A stretch of DNA of 64,000 nucleotides from Trissonchulus latispiculum (taxonomy: Eukaryota; Nematoda; Enoplea; Enoplida; Ironidae), in assembly GCA_030248195.1 (NCBI GenBank), contig JASAND010026164.1, forward strand, positions 1 through 64,000, read 5' to 3'. Made by a program: the position numbers and the translations under genes. Of the stretch, positions 12,787 through 24,682 are shown in pieces. The notes under the pieces were generated by a model, which saw nothing but the letters and a program-made list of their open reading frames with translations, was not told where the DNA came from and did not search any database. Numbering within the stretch: position 1 is the stretch's first letter; each line of letters starts with the position of its first letter.

Positions 12787-13061
12787 TTCCCTCCTTCCGC
12801 CCTATTCGCGCGAACTTATCGTCTTTCGGGAGGAAATATATAGGTAATTACTCTGTTAGGAACTGCAAACGTAAGCATTGCGCTCAATATGACATTTCCC
12901 GTACCGGTTGCGTGGTGACTAGGGGTGGCGCTAGATTAGTTTCTTTTTTGAGCTACCTGATCCGTAAATATTTTATGCACACAACCGCTAGCAGGACCAA
13001 CAGAAAGCAACAATAAGTATATGCAGTTTAAACAATTTGTGGTCGACAGTCCTTGTGCTAA

Positions 13062-13109
<48 letters not shown>

Positions 13110-13689
13110 AGGCTATTTTTAAATACTATTGGTCCTGCTGCTTCGAAATCACCATAACCGACGTATTATTTACATACTACCTTTCCTCCCCGAAGGTGGG
13201 GCAATTCTGTGCCATGGTTTCTTAAGTTTTGGTCTCGAGCAATTCTACTTGCAACTGAACTTCCATTTTGAATGTGAGGAAAGATAAATAACTCTCCAAT
13301 AAATTTGTATAAACTGAACTTGGCAACACAGCCCGCTGGAATCTCCAACCTGCCATGCACCATTGTGACTGCTCTGACTACCCTTGGAGTTGATTCCCCC
13401 TGGCGGGGGATGATGAAGGACTTGGCTTTGCTGCAAGACATGGACAAAGGGAAGCCTCAGCCCACAGCAGGCACTGACACTGCGAACACACTCTTGTAAT
13501 GCAGTGGTTGATCACCGCGCCAGCACGGCCGACGGTGAGCAGGGAACATTCCGATGTGAGCGGGAAGGCTGAACTTGAGCAAGTTGCTGCAATTTCAGCA
13601 AGATTGTCAGACCTTCCCAGCCAGATTATGCAGAAGCAAACCGGACATTGAACGATGCTGCACCTGCACACAGTAGCCATGATTGCTAC
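12787..13689. other. Unassigned stretch between minisatellite and spectrin duplicate
   Basis: Holds the (AT)n tract and a GC-richer part (13330-13640) with short open frames on both strands. It may be more decayed duplicate (an exon 1 copy would be expected here) but I could not align it convincingly. Confidence 0.4.
13064..13106. repeat. (AT)n microsatellite
   Basis: About 21 uninterrupted AT dinucleotides. A nearly perfect self-complementary run, so its length may be misassembled. Confidence 0.95.
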
Positions 13690-14790
13690 TGGGCAGAGCA
13701 CGATGCATGACACAGCTGAGAATGAGACCCATGACATCGAGGCCAAATATGCTGAAAAACTGGTGGATACATGATCTGCAACATTTGTTGGCGGCTTATC
13801 GGTAGCTGAGCCGTAATTAAAAGTGATGAAGAGTACTGCATTCTACCCCACCCGAAGAGCTGTGATTTGGAGAATTTTTTGGAGATAACAAGTCGCAGGG
13901 ATGCAATGAGTTGATACACTGATGAAAAATGAAAATGTGGCACACAGAATTCAAATTTAAGTTTTCTATGGATTTCCAGTACTAACTGAAAATTGCATGA
14001 ATGTTTTCTTCAGTGAGATCAGACATTTCAGAATGCAGGCATTGACTTACCAGTATCTGAGGGAACAGCACAGCTTTCTTTTGAGACTGGTTCGGCAACC
14101 AACTGATGCAGCACCCTGAGATTAGGAAAAGTTGGAAAAAAAATTGGAAACTGCTGTTGCCCAATGTCAGAATTTAAATGGTATTTTTTAAATTCTGGCT
14201 ACAAAACCAAAATTTTATTTAAAAGATGGCTTTTTGTTCCATTCCTTTGATTTGCACGATATTTCAAATTTTGAAAAACCAATTTTTTGGAGCTGACTTA
14301 CGATTTTGATTACTTGTGCCAAATTAAATTTTATTAAAATGTATTTTTGGTCTGATACTACATTGTAATTTTATAAAATCACCAAACTGAACCAGTGTCC
14401 TGGAACTGCAATACAAATTGACCCACATTGAGCAGATGTCAAATGAGCCTCCCCCGAGAGCACCCTCATCAAAAAGCATGAGGACTTGGGTCTCGCTTCA
14501 GGCTTTCAGGTTTTAATTCGCAGAAATTCCAAAAGCTGTTGGCTCATATTAGCAGGACTAAAATCATTTGGAAATTCTGAAGTTTTCGTGGCTTTGCTTC
14601 TTTAGCAAGCTTAAACTTTGGCCGATTTGGTCCACGTTACCATGACCGTATAACTTTGGCCTGAAGTGGTGACGGACGCAACATTTTGAAAACCAGTACA
14701 CATTGTATCTTCTTCGCTAAACTATAAAGTCCCCTTCCCATCTGCGAGAATTTGTGGGTCTGGGATTTTCCTAAGCTTCCGCCCCATAGT
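13690..14790 (+). pseudogene. Inverted, decayed duplicate of alpha-spectrin exons 2-5
   Basis: Read on the plus strand, this region repeats the minus-strand order of spectrin exons 2, 3, 4 and 5 with parts of their introns. GATCTGCAACATTTGTTGGC near 13774 matches the end of exon 2. AATGAGTTGATACACTGATG near 13910 matches exon 3. GGCAACCAACTGATGCAGCA near 14090 matches exon 4. CTCATCAAAAAGCATGAGGA near 14465 matches exon 5. TAAAGTCCCCTTCCCATCTG near 14727 matches the intron after exon 5. Stops and indels interrupt all frames. Because introns are included it is a genomic duplication, not a processed retrocopy, and its orientation is opposite to the parent 10.1-11.9 kb block. Confidence 0.85.
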
Positions 14791-15240
14791 ATGTTTATTC
14801 AAAATTTTGGAACTTCTAATTAAGCTAGCGTTGTTCCGCAAATTTGGGTGAGCGGGATCAGGGCTTTTACAGTTTGAGGGCAGGGTCAGCTTCTAAAATT
14901 TCAAGTGTGGGTTTGGTCTTTCTTAAAGATAAGTCTGTCTTAGAGCCGTATTCACCAAGTCGTGGTAGCCCTATTAGTGGTAGGGTTACCGACGGTAAGA
15001 AAACCAATTGGTTAGCCGAGCGTATTCACAACCAATTGGTTAAGTTACCGGTGGTTAACCAGTGGTTACTTACAGAGGCTAAAGGCTGAACAATGTTTTC
15101 CTTTGAACTAAAACTTTTTGAAATTGTATTTTAACGTTTATTACAAGTTAACGAAATTACTTCGTTTATTAATTGTACCATTTATTTAATCATTGACGAT
15201 TAAGTAAGTTTGATTAAATTATATTTCCTGCAAATTTTAA

Positions 15241-15850
15241 CCCTTTAATGCCGGGAAGGGCCATATGGCCCAAGTGGTGATTTTCGTCATTTTATTTTTG
15301 GGACAGAGTCCAGTTGCCGTTTGGCAGTCTGGAAACTTGCTCCTTTTTTCTTCAACGCGTCCACCCTATTTTCTGAAAATATTTCCACACCTGCTTGAAT
15401 AATCGAGTTTGTATAACATTCCGCCGGCAATGAAAATTTTGATGATTTCAAGCCATGTTCGAGAACTGCATTCAAACGAATCCAAAGCCGGCGGTAGTTC
15501 GTCAGCGGAAAAGCCGTTTCATCAGGTGATAGGGGAGATTCTGCGCATTAAAATAGCGCATAGTTTATTCTGCCTCAGAATCAACTCTTGCTCCTAGAAA
15601 TCAATTACTTAATTTTCTGCAATGGAACTTTATCAAAAATTCGCACTTTTGCCGACTTTGACGGCTTCTAACTTTTTCTGGGTGCATCGGGGACCCTTCA
15701 ATGCTTACATACGAAATGTAGAGCAATCAATTCTCTATCGATTGGTGGTAGTCCCATCTCTCTACCTGCTCCCAGTAAAAAATGGCAGCCGAAAATGTGA
15801 AATCGGTCATTTTCAGCCGTTAGTCCGGAGGAAATTCAGGCATCAAAGGG
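15241..15850. mobile_element. piggyBac-like MITE with TTAA flanks
   Basis: The ends are CCCTTTAATGCC on the left and GGCATCAAAGGG on the right, each bordered by TTAA (15237-15240 and 15851-15854). TTAA target sites and CCCTTTnATGCC-type ends are typical of the piggyBac superfamily. A 62-codon minus-strand ORF at 15287-15475 shows no domain I recognise. Confidence 0.78.
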
Positions 15851-16224
15851 TTAAAATTTTCTTGTTGGTCGTTTTACCTACTATTTGTATTACTTTCAAT
15901 TATTCTGTCAGTTGGGTTCTTAAGATTGAATTATGAATATATAGTGACTCCTACTGGGGTAGACTGCTAATATTTTTGGTAGACACACTCATACAAGAAC
16001 AGTTACAGTTACAGTTGTAGGTATCACACCTGGGCAATGGGGGGGGGGGTGGACGGGGGTGGCCACCCCAGGTCTCACATACGCACCGAAATGATACCTA
16101 TATGATTTCTTGGAAGAATTGACGCACCAAAATGAGACCTACATTAGTTTTTGAAGATTTGGACTCGGAGCCAAATTTGACTGATTTACGAATCTGTTTC
16201 CACAAATTAGATTCTCCATCTCCA

Positions 16225-16520
16225 CGCAGTTTTGACTTTTCAACACACCAAATTTGCTAGCATGCAAGCACACACCGAATTTAGCTTACCGACGCACCAG
16301 ATTCGGCCTCTGGCGCACCGAATTTGGCTTACCTACGCACCGGATTCCACCTCTGACGCACCGAATTTGGCTTTCTACGCACAGGATTCGTCCAATGACG
16401 CACCGAATTTAGCATACCGACGCACCAGATTCGGCCTCTGACGCACCGAATTTGGCTTACCTACGCACCAAATTCGGCCTCTGACGCACCGAATTTGGCT
16501 TTCTACGCACCGGATTTCCA
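16225..16520. repeat. Minisatellite, about 42-bp compound unit
   Basis: Alternating half-units ACGCACCGAATTTGGCTTAC and ACGCACCAGATTCGGCCTCT repeat about six times. Looser copies (GACGCACCAAAATGAGACC) start near 16080. The plus-strand ORF across it is a by-product of the repeat. Confidence 0.85.
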
Positions 16521-17543
16521 CCCCCCGTCCATGAAAAAGTCTGCCCAGGTATGGTAGGTATCATTTAGCATAGAAAACATTTTAGAAAAGTCGCCGCGTG
16601 AAAATGTGAGTTTTGGAAAAATTAGTTTTAATCCACTATAACTTGCATTGTGGCCACTTTCCACGGTCAAACTTAAGTCATTTGAATTTTCTCATCAAGA
16701 CCTACAACTTTCTCTTGGCAGCATTCTTCAATTCATTACAGTTTAAGAGAACACAGTGAAAATTGATTTCGAGCACCAAAAATTACTATTTATCAAAAAA
16801 TCAAATATTGCAAGATTTCGACAACATATAAAATGTTTTACGCACGCATTTTGAGACGATTGCCGAGGGCTATTTTTTATGGTTTAGCATTTTCTCTTTC
16901 TGTTCGAGAGGAATAAGTTCTTCATGGCCGATAAATCATTGCTTTTTCTTCGAGCGAAACTAATGAGATATTGTACTAATCAATAAATAGGTACTTCGCG
17001 GGAATATTTTTGATAGCATCGAATTTGTCAAATGGACTAGTTCGGTCTCTACAAACTCGCAGACTTCGCGTATAGCCCATTAAGCATATTATATGTGCCA
17101 TAATGTCTAATTTTTAAGCAAATTTCGCTACTTTGTTAACAATAAATGCGCATTTGTCGAAAAATCTTCAAATATCATTTGACAAATTAAGGATCTTACT
17201 TCGAAAAGAAAGTTTGTATGATATTATAATTTTCGCTTGAAACATAAAAACATAAAACTTATAAATAAAACATAAGTAAGTGCTACTGCAGCGAAAGCAT
17301 TTTTGGTCCTTTCTAGCGAAAAATTAACAAGAAAACTGTTCTTTATATCCAGAATATACACTGCAAACCACGCCCAAGGCTGGTTAGCAAAATAACTCTC
17401 TGTAAGCTACCAGTGGTATGCTACCACTGGTTAGAAAAGTTTGGTGAAATGAGTCTCTGTAAGTAACCAATTGGTTTAACCACTGATAACCTTTAAAAGC
17501 TACCACTGGTAGGTTACCAGAGCTTGGTGAATACGGCCCTTAA

Positions 17544-18553
17544 GGTGGTGGTTTCCTTTTGTGTAAATTTGACCTTACAGGCTTCAGTTCGTTATGAAAG
17601 TGGATGAAACTTTCCAAATACATTGTTTTCGTGATCTTTAACATTCTGGGACCAGTCCCGGATTTTTAGGTGTAAAGATAAGAAAGTTATGGTTTTTGCC
17701 ATTATACTCTCAGTAGGTAGTCGATACATCAGCTTGGTTGTTATGGATGGAAAGAGGGTACAAAAACGAACATTTTTGCTTTTACAACCTTTGAGCTATC
17801 TCTAGTGGTTAAGTCAGTATAAGCCAAAAACGATTTTTGGGGTCAAAAAACGGCTGTTTTCGAAAAAAACAGTTTTTTTAAAATTACTGCTAAATCGTAC
17901 GAACAATTTTCGGTTATTTATACTCAATCGATAAGCGGTCTAATTGCCCATTTTATCAGTGCCTATTAGCTGGGATTCGTTGCTTTAAGCCAGAGATTTG
18001 GCCGAAAAACCATTTTGGCAAAAACTGCGATTATTTTGTTTTGAACAGCGATTTCTCAAAAACTACCCAATGGATTCGCCTGATTTTTGGCTCTATGAAA
18101 ATAGGCACTATTGCGGAGGGACATGTTTCTTTGTTTGAGCTAAAACTTCGCCAGTTGCGAGAAAATTGAATACAAAGTTGCGAAATTTCGTGTCACCGCA
18201 CATTTGCCGGATTTTCTGGAGTATTGAGGCTTGTTGAGCCAAATCCAAAAAAATGTCTCTCGGCGCATATGTCCTTCATATCATGACACAAGAAAAAATT
18301 TTGGCCGATTCTACAGTTTTGAGAAATCCATGTTCAAAAATTTTTGGTCTATATGTTGGCTGTCAGAAGTCAGTATGTCAGAAAAGTTTTGCTAGTTTTG
18401 TGCTAATTTTGCTGGTTTCGTAAGCGCATCTGAATGTACAGTTTATAAGCTTTAAAACGATGTATAAAGCTCTTTCCAACTCCCAAAATTGCGAAAGTTA
18501 TAGCGTTTCAAAAAAATAACGACAAAAGCAATGCACAAAAGGATACCACCACC
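17544..18553. mobile_element. TTAA-flanked foldback element (GGTGGTGG ends), copy A
   Basis: Starts GGTGGTGGTTTCCTTTTGTG and ends CACAAAAGGATACCACCACC, with TTAA at 17540-17543 and 18554-18557. It contains no coding frame of note. A second copy in the opposite orientation follows at once. Confidence 0.75.
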
Positions 18554-18579
18554 TTAAAGTTAGGTCTGTCCTATTATCT

Positions 18580-19480
18580 GTAGATTCACATGACCTTACA
18601 AAACTAGCAAAATTAGCAAAATCGTGGCAGAAACTTTCAGACTTGCTGACATCTAACACGATGAATATAGACCAAACATTTTTGAACATCGATTTCTCAA
18701 AACTAAAAAATCGGCCAAAATTGTTTCTTGCGCTATCATACAGAGGACATGTGGGCCGAGGGACGTTTTTTGGATTTGGCTCAACAAGCCTCAATACTCC
18801 AGAAAATCCGGCAAATGTGCGGCGACACGAAATTTCGCAACTTTGTTTTCAGTTTTCTGGCAACTGGAGCTGTTTTAGCTCAAATCAAGAAAAACGTCCC
18901 TCCGCAGAAGTACAAATTTCAATTCTGCCAAAAATCTCCGGAATCCGTCGAGCAGGTTTTGAGAAATCGATGTTCGAAACAAAATAATCGCAGTTTCGCC
19001 AAAATGGTTTTTCGGCCAAATCTCTAGCTGAAAGCAATAAAGCTCGGCTAATAGGCATTCATAAAACGTGCATTTAAACGCTGTATCGATTGAGTATAAA
19101 TAAGCCAACTTTGTCCTTAACATGTGGCAGTAATTTTGAAAATACTGATTTCCTCGAAAATGGCCAATTTTTGACCCAAAAAACAGTTTTTTGCTTATAT
19201 TGACTTAACCACTGGAGATAGCTCAAAGGTTGTAAAAGCAAAAATGTTCCTTTTCGTGTCCTCTTTCCAGCCACCACAACCAATCCCGTGTCTTCTCTAC
19301 TTACTGGGAGCCTAAAGCCAAAAACCTAAACTTTCTTATCTTTTGGCGTAAAAATACGAGACTGGTCCCAGAATGTTAAAGAGCACGGAAATAGCTTATT
19401 TCGTAAGTTTTAACCATTTACGTAAAGGATTAAAGCCGTATGAGTCAAAAACACCCGAAAGGAAACCAGTACCTCAAATT
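18580..19480. mobile_element. Inverted neighbour copy B of the GGTGGTGG element
   Basis: Its sequence mirrors copy A for over 800 bases: TCTGGAGTATTGAGGCTTGT near 18215 returns as ACAAGCCTCAATACTCCAGA near 18785, and the CTGGGACCAGTC wording near 17648 returns as GACTGGTCCCAG near 19361. The far end, GGAAACCAGTACCTCAA, is a worn version of the GGTGGTGG terminus. ORFs here are shadows of the palindrome. Confidence 0.7.
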
Positions 19481-19506
19481 AGCAAATTGCTAATTTGAGA
19501 GCAGTG

Positions 19507-20173
19507 GGGCGTTTCACAAAGGGCTCATAGCGCTCCTAAGTTTACTACTTATGAGAAAAGTTAGGAGAATGGTGTTTCACAAAGAGCTCCTAAACTAAGA
19601 GACCTCCTAAAGCGGCTCTTAAAACTAGGAGCCCAAAATCGGGCTCATAGCGCACTCTCAAGTGCTATTTGTTCAAAATTTAGCTAAAATAACGGTGCTA
19701 TGTATTGTATTCCTCTCAGAAAAGTTCTGTAAAAGTTTATTAGTAAATTTATGAGCTTCAACTGCTGAATATATAGTATAAATAAGTAATAGTAAATATT
19801 TGGAATTTCGTCATTACTTTTGTCAAAAAATAAGAAACAACTTAATTTCATCCTTACCTTTAAATTTGAGATTGGTGGATTTAAATGTTCTATTTCTTAT
19901 CATATTTAGTAGGTGACTATGATGATATAAAGTCTTATTAACTTGTAAGTCTCTTAACATTTCCTGCACACCTCATAAGTTCCAACGTGAAAGCGCTTAG
20001 CAAGTTAAGAGAAACGCGCTAAGAGGTGGTTATGAACAAATGCCTAGGAGCAGTTTAAGAGGTGCTTTGTGAAACAGTTTAATGGCCGCTCATAAATGGC
20101 TCGTAAACTGCTCATAAGAGATAAGATAGGAGGGACTTAGGAGCTGAATTTAGGAGCCTTTTGTGAAACGCCC
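19507..20173. mobile_element. MITE with GGGCGTTTCACAAA ends
   Basis: The left end is GGGCGTTTCACAAAGGGCTC and the right end is GAGCCTTTTGTGAAACGCCC. The motif GTTTCACAAAGAGCTC recurs inside, and GCTCCTAA/TTAGGAGC words recur on both arms. No ORF. Confidence 0.75.
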
Positions 20174-20488
20174 TACAGGGTAATTTTGTGATTTGTTTGA
20201 GTGTTCAGAAAATTCTTGTCTGTTGTCAATTTGGCATGCCCCTCTTAATCAATCGAAAAATATCCGAAATTTTTTTAAAACTACAATGGAAACTTGAAAA
20301 TGTCTTCAAACTTTCGTCATACAAACCACTGCTAATATGACAAACTCTTTCAAGGATACCATTTGATTCTGGTAAGCTCTGCCCGATTACAAAATTTCTC
20401 TGTTAGAGAAATTTGAAGTATCTATTAGCTGAATTTTTGGGGTTTTTTGCTTGCATAATTAAAAGAGTAGATTTAAATATTTAAACTC

Positions 20489-21872
20489 GTAAGTTGGTGA
20501 TTCCTTTTGGAGACATCAACTTTGAACCGTTATTACTCATTCATTCCTTGGAGCTAAGTAGCCATTTTTCTATCGAAATAGAGCTTAAAATTTTCTTTCT
20601 AACGAATACAGTGAACCTAAATTTAGTTCTCAGAAATTATTTTACGACATTTTCAAAGTAATTTAATTTTCCATATTTTTTGCAGACTAAAGTAAAGTTT
20701 TTCGTGAGTCGTCGGCCACATCATTTGATTCCACTATCAAAGAGCTGGGGACCCTTTTTGAATTATTATGAAACCGCTCTTCGTTATAAAGAAACTAACT
20801 AAAATGTATGCGCCACCTGGATTTTGCCTACTTTTCCCAACTTTGGCAAAGCGACCACTTTGGCTAGAAAGCAGAAATCGGGGCAACTGAAAAAGGGTCC
20901 CTGGGTATTTTTGTGTAAAACACGTCTAGTAAGTGGCAACTCTCTAGCTTGCATAGTAAATGCTCCACAATCGCTGGAAAAAATTTGGTCATATTTTTGC
21001 AAAAACTACATTTTTATGATAACAGCGTACGGGATAGCATTTATAAGATTACAACGCCACGAATAATCGGCCTCGACGAGACCTTCAAATTGACACCCTT
21101 AGTTTAATTTTACGGCTTGCGCAGCTCAAGAAATGGTGGATTACTTGATTTCTGTAAAAATGACAAGTTTTCAACGCCAAAATAAGAAAATAGCTATATC
21201 TCACTATAGAGAAAAGCAATGTATCCTTCGTGGATCCGCCTGCTGGCCAGCGTTTACTTAATTTTCTTGACGTGAATGCTGTTTGTATCTCTACGGAGAT
21301 CCGCTGGCCACTGCAGTCCTCTTTCTGTGCATAGCACAGTCAGAGGGGTTTTGATAAAACCTTCTCTAGCTAAGTTGCAGCATAGATAGAGCCGAGCTGG
21401 CTGTCCTTTTTGGATGACCAGGCAGGAGCTCCAGGGAATAGTTCTCTCTGGGTAAGAGCGCTCACAGCGCCCATTGGCTCTCTCCTGTTCGGACTAAGGC
21501 TTCGGCCTTAGTGACTGCAGGCAAGTTTCTTCATTATTTCTCTATGATTAATGTCTTGTATCCTTCGTGGGTCCGCCTGCTGGCCAGCGTTTACTTCAGT
21601 TTCTTGACGTACAGAGAAAAGCAAGAAAGGTGCTTCAAAAAGCAAAAATGTAAAGCTCAAGAAGATCTTTCGAACGAATATAATTATAGCTGTGCAGCTA
21701 CTGTCTAAATGTAAAAAAATCGGTAAAAACCGCCCTGAAAGCAGAAATCTTTTGAAGCAGGATTGCGCGGAGGGTGTTAAAACGTTAAATAACTTATTTT
21801 AGAAAGTTTCATCAAATTTCATCTTGATTTGAACCGTCAAACAATATTATGTGCCCAAAAGGAATCACCACC
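20489..21872. mobile_element. Degraded TTAA-type element carrying a SINE-like unit
   Basis: The left GTTGGTGATTCCTTTTGG mirrors the right CCAAAAGGAATCACCACC followed by TTAA (21873-21876). It is related to the GGTGGTGG family upstream. The part from 21219 to 21610 is a separate repeat. Confidence 0.5.
21219..21610. repeat. SINE-like unit flanked by about 55-bp direct repeats
   Basis: GTATCCTTCGTGGATCCGCC near 21220 recurs as GTATCCTTCGTGGGTCCGCC near 21556, each continuing TGCTGGCCAGCGTTTACTT. Between them is a 280-base unit with a perfect TTCG-loop hairpin, ACTAAGGC-TTCG-GCCTTAGT (about 21494-21513). The hairpin end, in reverse complement, recurs at about 38783-38850. No Pol III boxes were identified with confidence. 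Confidence 0.6.
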
Positions 21873-22006
21873 TTAATGCTGCCTTCAAGTTAAAATAAAC
21901 TGTTCAAATTTTTTAACCCAGTGCTTGAAAAGAATTGGAAACCGCATCGTATAGAATCATTGCAATTAACAGAACATCCATTTTTCGCAAGACAACTACA
22001 AACCAT

Positions 22007-22747
22007 GGTTTCTTTGCGTCAGGGGCTGCGTCATGGCGCAAATTTTTTTCGCGTGACGCAAATGAAATTAGCCCTGACGCAAGCCTGGCGCAGCTGGATT
22101 TGAACTTCAACTAGAAGCAAAATTGTGCAAACTTGCTGGAAAAATTGTGTTTCAAGCGTGATATTCCTAAAATATCCCTGCTGGGGGCTGCGCCCCCAGA
22201 CCCCCGCATGTCTGCCTTCTTACTTGTTGCTGAGTGCTATAATGACTGACAAACTAATATTTTATTTAATCATTGGATATAAGGGCGCATGTAGCAGCGG
22301 CAACAGCTTGCAAGTCTTGCAGATGTAGCACTTAAAAATATTTTAATATACATTCGATATTGCAATAACCGGCCATACTTAATACCACATCAACTGGTCG
22401 CGAAAATGCTCTAAATTAATTCCTGGGAGAGTCTTAATTGCAAAAATTCTTCAACTTCTGGGGGGCTCCGCCCCCCAGACCCCCCGCGTTGGTTCTTTCT
22501 CTAGATCCTAATGTTTCACACATTAAAGTCGGCTTTAAAGATGCAAAATTTGAAAAACAGGTGGAAAATGTGTTTAATGGTGTGTATTGATGGTCAAATA
22601 GTTAAATATTGGTTACACATTAAAATAATGTTTAAAATACTTATTAAATTGTTTAAGAATTAATTTTATTTTTGACGCAGTGAGTGACCCCAGTTCCAGA
22701 CGCAATAAAATTTTTCCTGACGCAGCATTGGCGCAAATCGTGAAACC
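22007..22747. mobile_element. TIR element with GGTTTC / GCGTCA ends
   Basis: The left GGTTTCTTTGCGTCAGGGGC and the right end, read inward as GGTTTCACGATTTGCGCCAA, form degenerate inverted ends rich in TGACGCA. The interior holds two near-palindromic blocks, GGGGGCTGCGCCCCC near 22182 and GGGGGGCTCCGCCCCCC near 22459. No ORF. Confidence 0.55.
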
Positions 22748-23010
22748 AAAAAAACCCTGCTACAAACTAAAACATATCTAATATTTTTTTAGTTTAGTCT
22801 GTTGTCAGCGCCCACCAGAATACAGAGTGCAATAATTATAATGTTTGTAATGATTCTCGATTTTTGCATTACATTTATTAGTTTATTATATCTCTCAATG
22901 CAGTAAATATTAAAACTACGATCACAAACAAAAGAGCGTTGAAGTATGCATATAGATTTGGCTTAGAAATTTAGAGAAATTGAAACATTTGGATTCATCA
23001 AGCTTTATTC
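22748..23010. other. Unassigned stretch left of the LTR element
   Basis: AT-rich, with no ORF and no recognisable repeat. Its last bases (ATTC) do not match the bases beyond the other LTR (CAAC). Confidence 0.5.
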
Positions 23011-23976
23011 TGTAAACAGGAACTGCTTTGTCCTGTTACCGGTTAAACGGCGGTTAGACCCTCACAGTTCAACGGGGAGAGCTTAGACTGCCTAAGAGTT
23101 AGAACCTAGGAGGACGTACCTCTTGCCGCTGTATATACCTAGTGCACACACACCTCGACCACAATCACTCCTAGTGAAACCGAAACACGCCAGAACCGAA
23201 TAGTTCACGTTCAATCGTTAACACTTTGTAGTAAAACCTCTTAAATACGCCTAACTAACAGTCCTGTATATACCTTGTTAAACAACCTGTTAACGTGTTA
23301 AATATGTTACCGTGTTAAACACTTGATGAACCTCGTATATTTAATAAAGGAAAACCCAGTAGATCCACCGTTACAGTCTAGTATATAGCTGATAAAAGAC
23401 AATGTACGACTGATAGCCGTTTCCAGTATATATAGAGTCGGACAGTAGATATATATAAACACACGGTCAAACAGCATGTATACCAAAGCAGGGCTGAGCA
23501 GAAGCAAACAACCAAGAGATCCTCAGATGGAGTCGGCCCGAGAGTGCCCCCCAAACTTGGAAGGGGCACAGCTTTTATAGTGGGTCGGCTTGCCTTTGAT
23601 GTGTGATTCTAAATGTCAAGTGAAAGGTCTCTACTGGCCAGATTTACTAATTTTAGCTCCTGGATTCTATAAACTAAGGAATGACGCACACAGAATCTCT
23701 TTCGCAAATCGTTTTGGTGCCACGAGAAAGGGGGGATCTAAGAGAAGAGGTACCAGATAAGGGGGGTATCAGATAAGGAAGGAGTCAAATTGAAATGTCA
23801 CACCGAACACTCACTCACAGGCCTAGACCACAGATCCTGGACAGCTCTAAAGGTTCTCAAGTTAAGATAAAGATTTATATTTTATGTATCGGTACGTACA
23901 CGCATATGTTATATATATATATATAGGTTTAAATAGGGATGCTGGTTTATACTTTTAAATAGGGATGCTGGTTACA
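23011..23976 (-). repeat. 3' LTR of the gypsy-like element
   Basis: 966 bp. It carries about 39 extra bases near 23277-23320, a short GTTAAA-type repeat expansion absent from the other LTR. The sequence just before it in element direction (GGAAGGGTGTAG) is a weak candidate polypurine tract. Confidence 0.93.
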
Positions 23977-24058
23977 CTACACCCTTCCTAGAATCGAGCT
24001 CCCGCGAGAAAAGAAAAGGCGACAGGTGAAAGTTACACTTACCAAAAGAGAAAAGCAT

Positions 24059-24682
24059 TTACTGGGGGCGGTAGCGGCGATCCTGTTTATTGTGCGGACA
24101 GTTGCTAGATGACCGGTGGCCGCGCCGGCTTCGGACAAGATTGCCACGATTCCCGCAAGTCGCAAAATTGGGACAGCGAAGGCCCACCCAAGACTCGGGA
24201 TTCACCTGAGGGGGAGGCGGTCCAGAGGGCCCCGGAGCCTGGGGACTGAGAACTGGCGGCTGAGAGAAAAGACTAGGCGTAATGTGAGAAGAGGCTAGGG
24301 ATTGTAAAGGTACAAAAAGTAGGCTCTCTCCTTCAGCCGTGTAGACGGTGAGGGGGCGGGGCTCTGCCTGAGGGGCCGGCTTAGGCAAACTTAAGTCCAG
24401 AGGCTGCTCAGAATCAGACGCAGGACTCTGAGGGGATAATAATAACTGGGGCTCAACGGGCTGTGAGGGCTCTGTCGGCTGGTCGATCTCCGGTGACGCG
24501 GAAGGCTCAGGCTCCAACTGCTGAAACGCACGAATACGCTGAGTTAAGGACAAGGGTTTTGCCTTTACTCTCATCAAGCAATTTTTAAAACTAAGCTCTG
24601 AGACCGAACGGTGAGTAGTGATGAATTCACACAAAAAAATTGTGCCAAAATATGGATACACACGTTCAAAAGAAATTCTCAC
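24059..24682 (-). CDS. Accessory ORF 3 of the retroelement (PLDLS motif, Cys/His cluster)
   Basis: 207 codons, ending about 80 bases before the 3' LTR. The middle (about 57-165) is rich in Pro, Ser and Gln, and contains EQPLDLSLPKP with P-L-D-L-S at 94-98, the canonical CtBP-binding motif (PxDLS). The C-terminus has C170, C176, H189 and C195, spaced loosely like a stretched zinc knuckle (G-H-R-S-S-S-N-C), then a basic tail. The function is unknown. The motif suggests a nuclear transcription-modulating role, which is inference only. Confidence 0.62.
   Translation of the reverse strand: MRISFERVYPYFGTIFLCEFITTHRSVSELSFKNCLMRVKAKPLSLTQRIRAFQQLEPEPSASPEIDQPTEPSQPVEPQLLLSPQSPASDSEQPLDLSLPKPAPQAEPRPLTVYTAEGESLLFVPLQSLASSHITPSLFSQPPVLSPQAPGPSGPPPPQVNPESWVGLRCPNFATCGNRGNLVRSRRGHRSSSNCPHNKQDRRYRPQ

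Larger units (their letters stand above)
14944..17539. mobile_element. Composite TIR element (CCGTATTCACCAAG ends)
   Basis: The left end reads CCGTATTCACCAAG (from about 14946) and the right end CTTGGTGAATACGG (to 17537). Just inside, both ends share CCAATTGGTT, TACCACTGGT and similar words in inverted order over about 150 bases. The interior has no transposase ORF. It holds a TTAA-flanked piggyBac-like insert (15241-15850) and a minisatellite (16225-16520). Its right end abuts the TTAA of the next element. Confidence 0.7.

Noticed and set aside
13166..13946. Independent gene on either strand at 13.2-13.9 kb
   Set aside because: The open frames are short, lack splice support, and the right part aligns to the decayed spectrin exon 2 copy.
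12586..16520. CRISPR-like arrays at the two minisatellites
   Set aside because: Units are head-to-tail with no unique spacers, and the genome is an animal one.
24059..24682. Accessory ORF 3 as a second nucleocapsid protein
   Set aside because: The Cys/His spacing (C-x5-C-x12-H-x5-C) does not fit a CCHC knuckle; only a loose resemblance is claimed.
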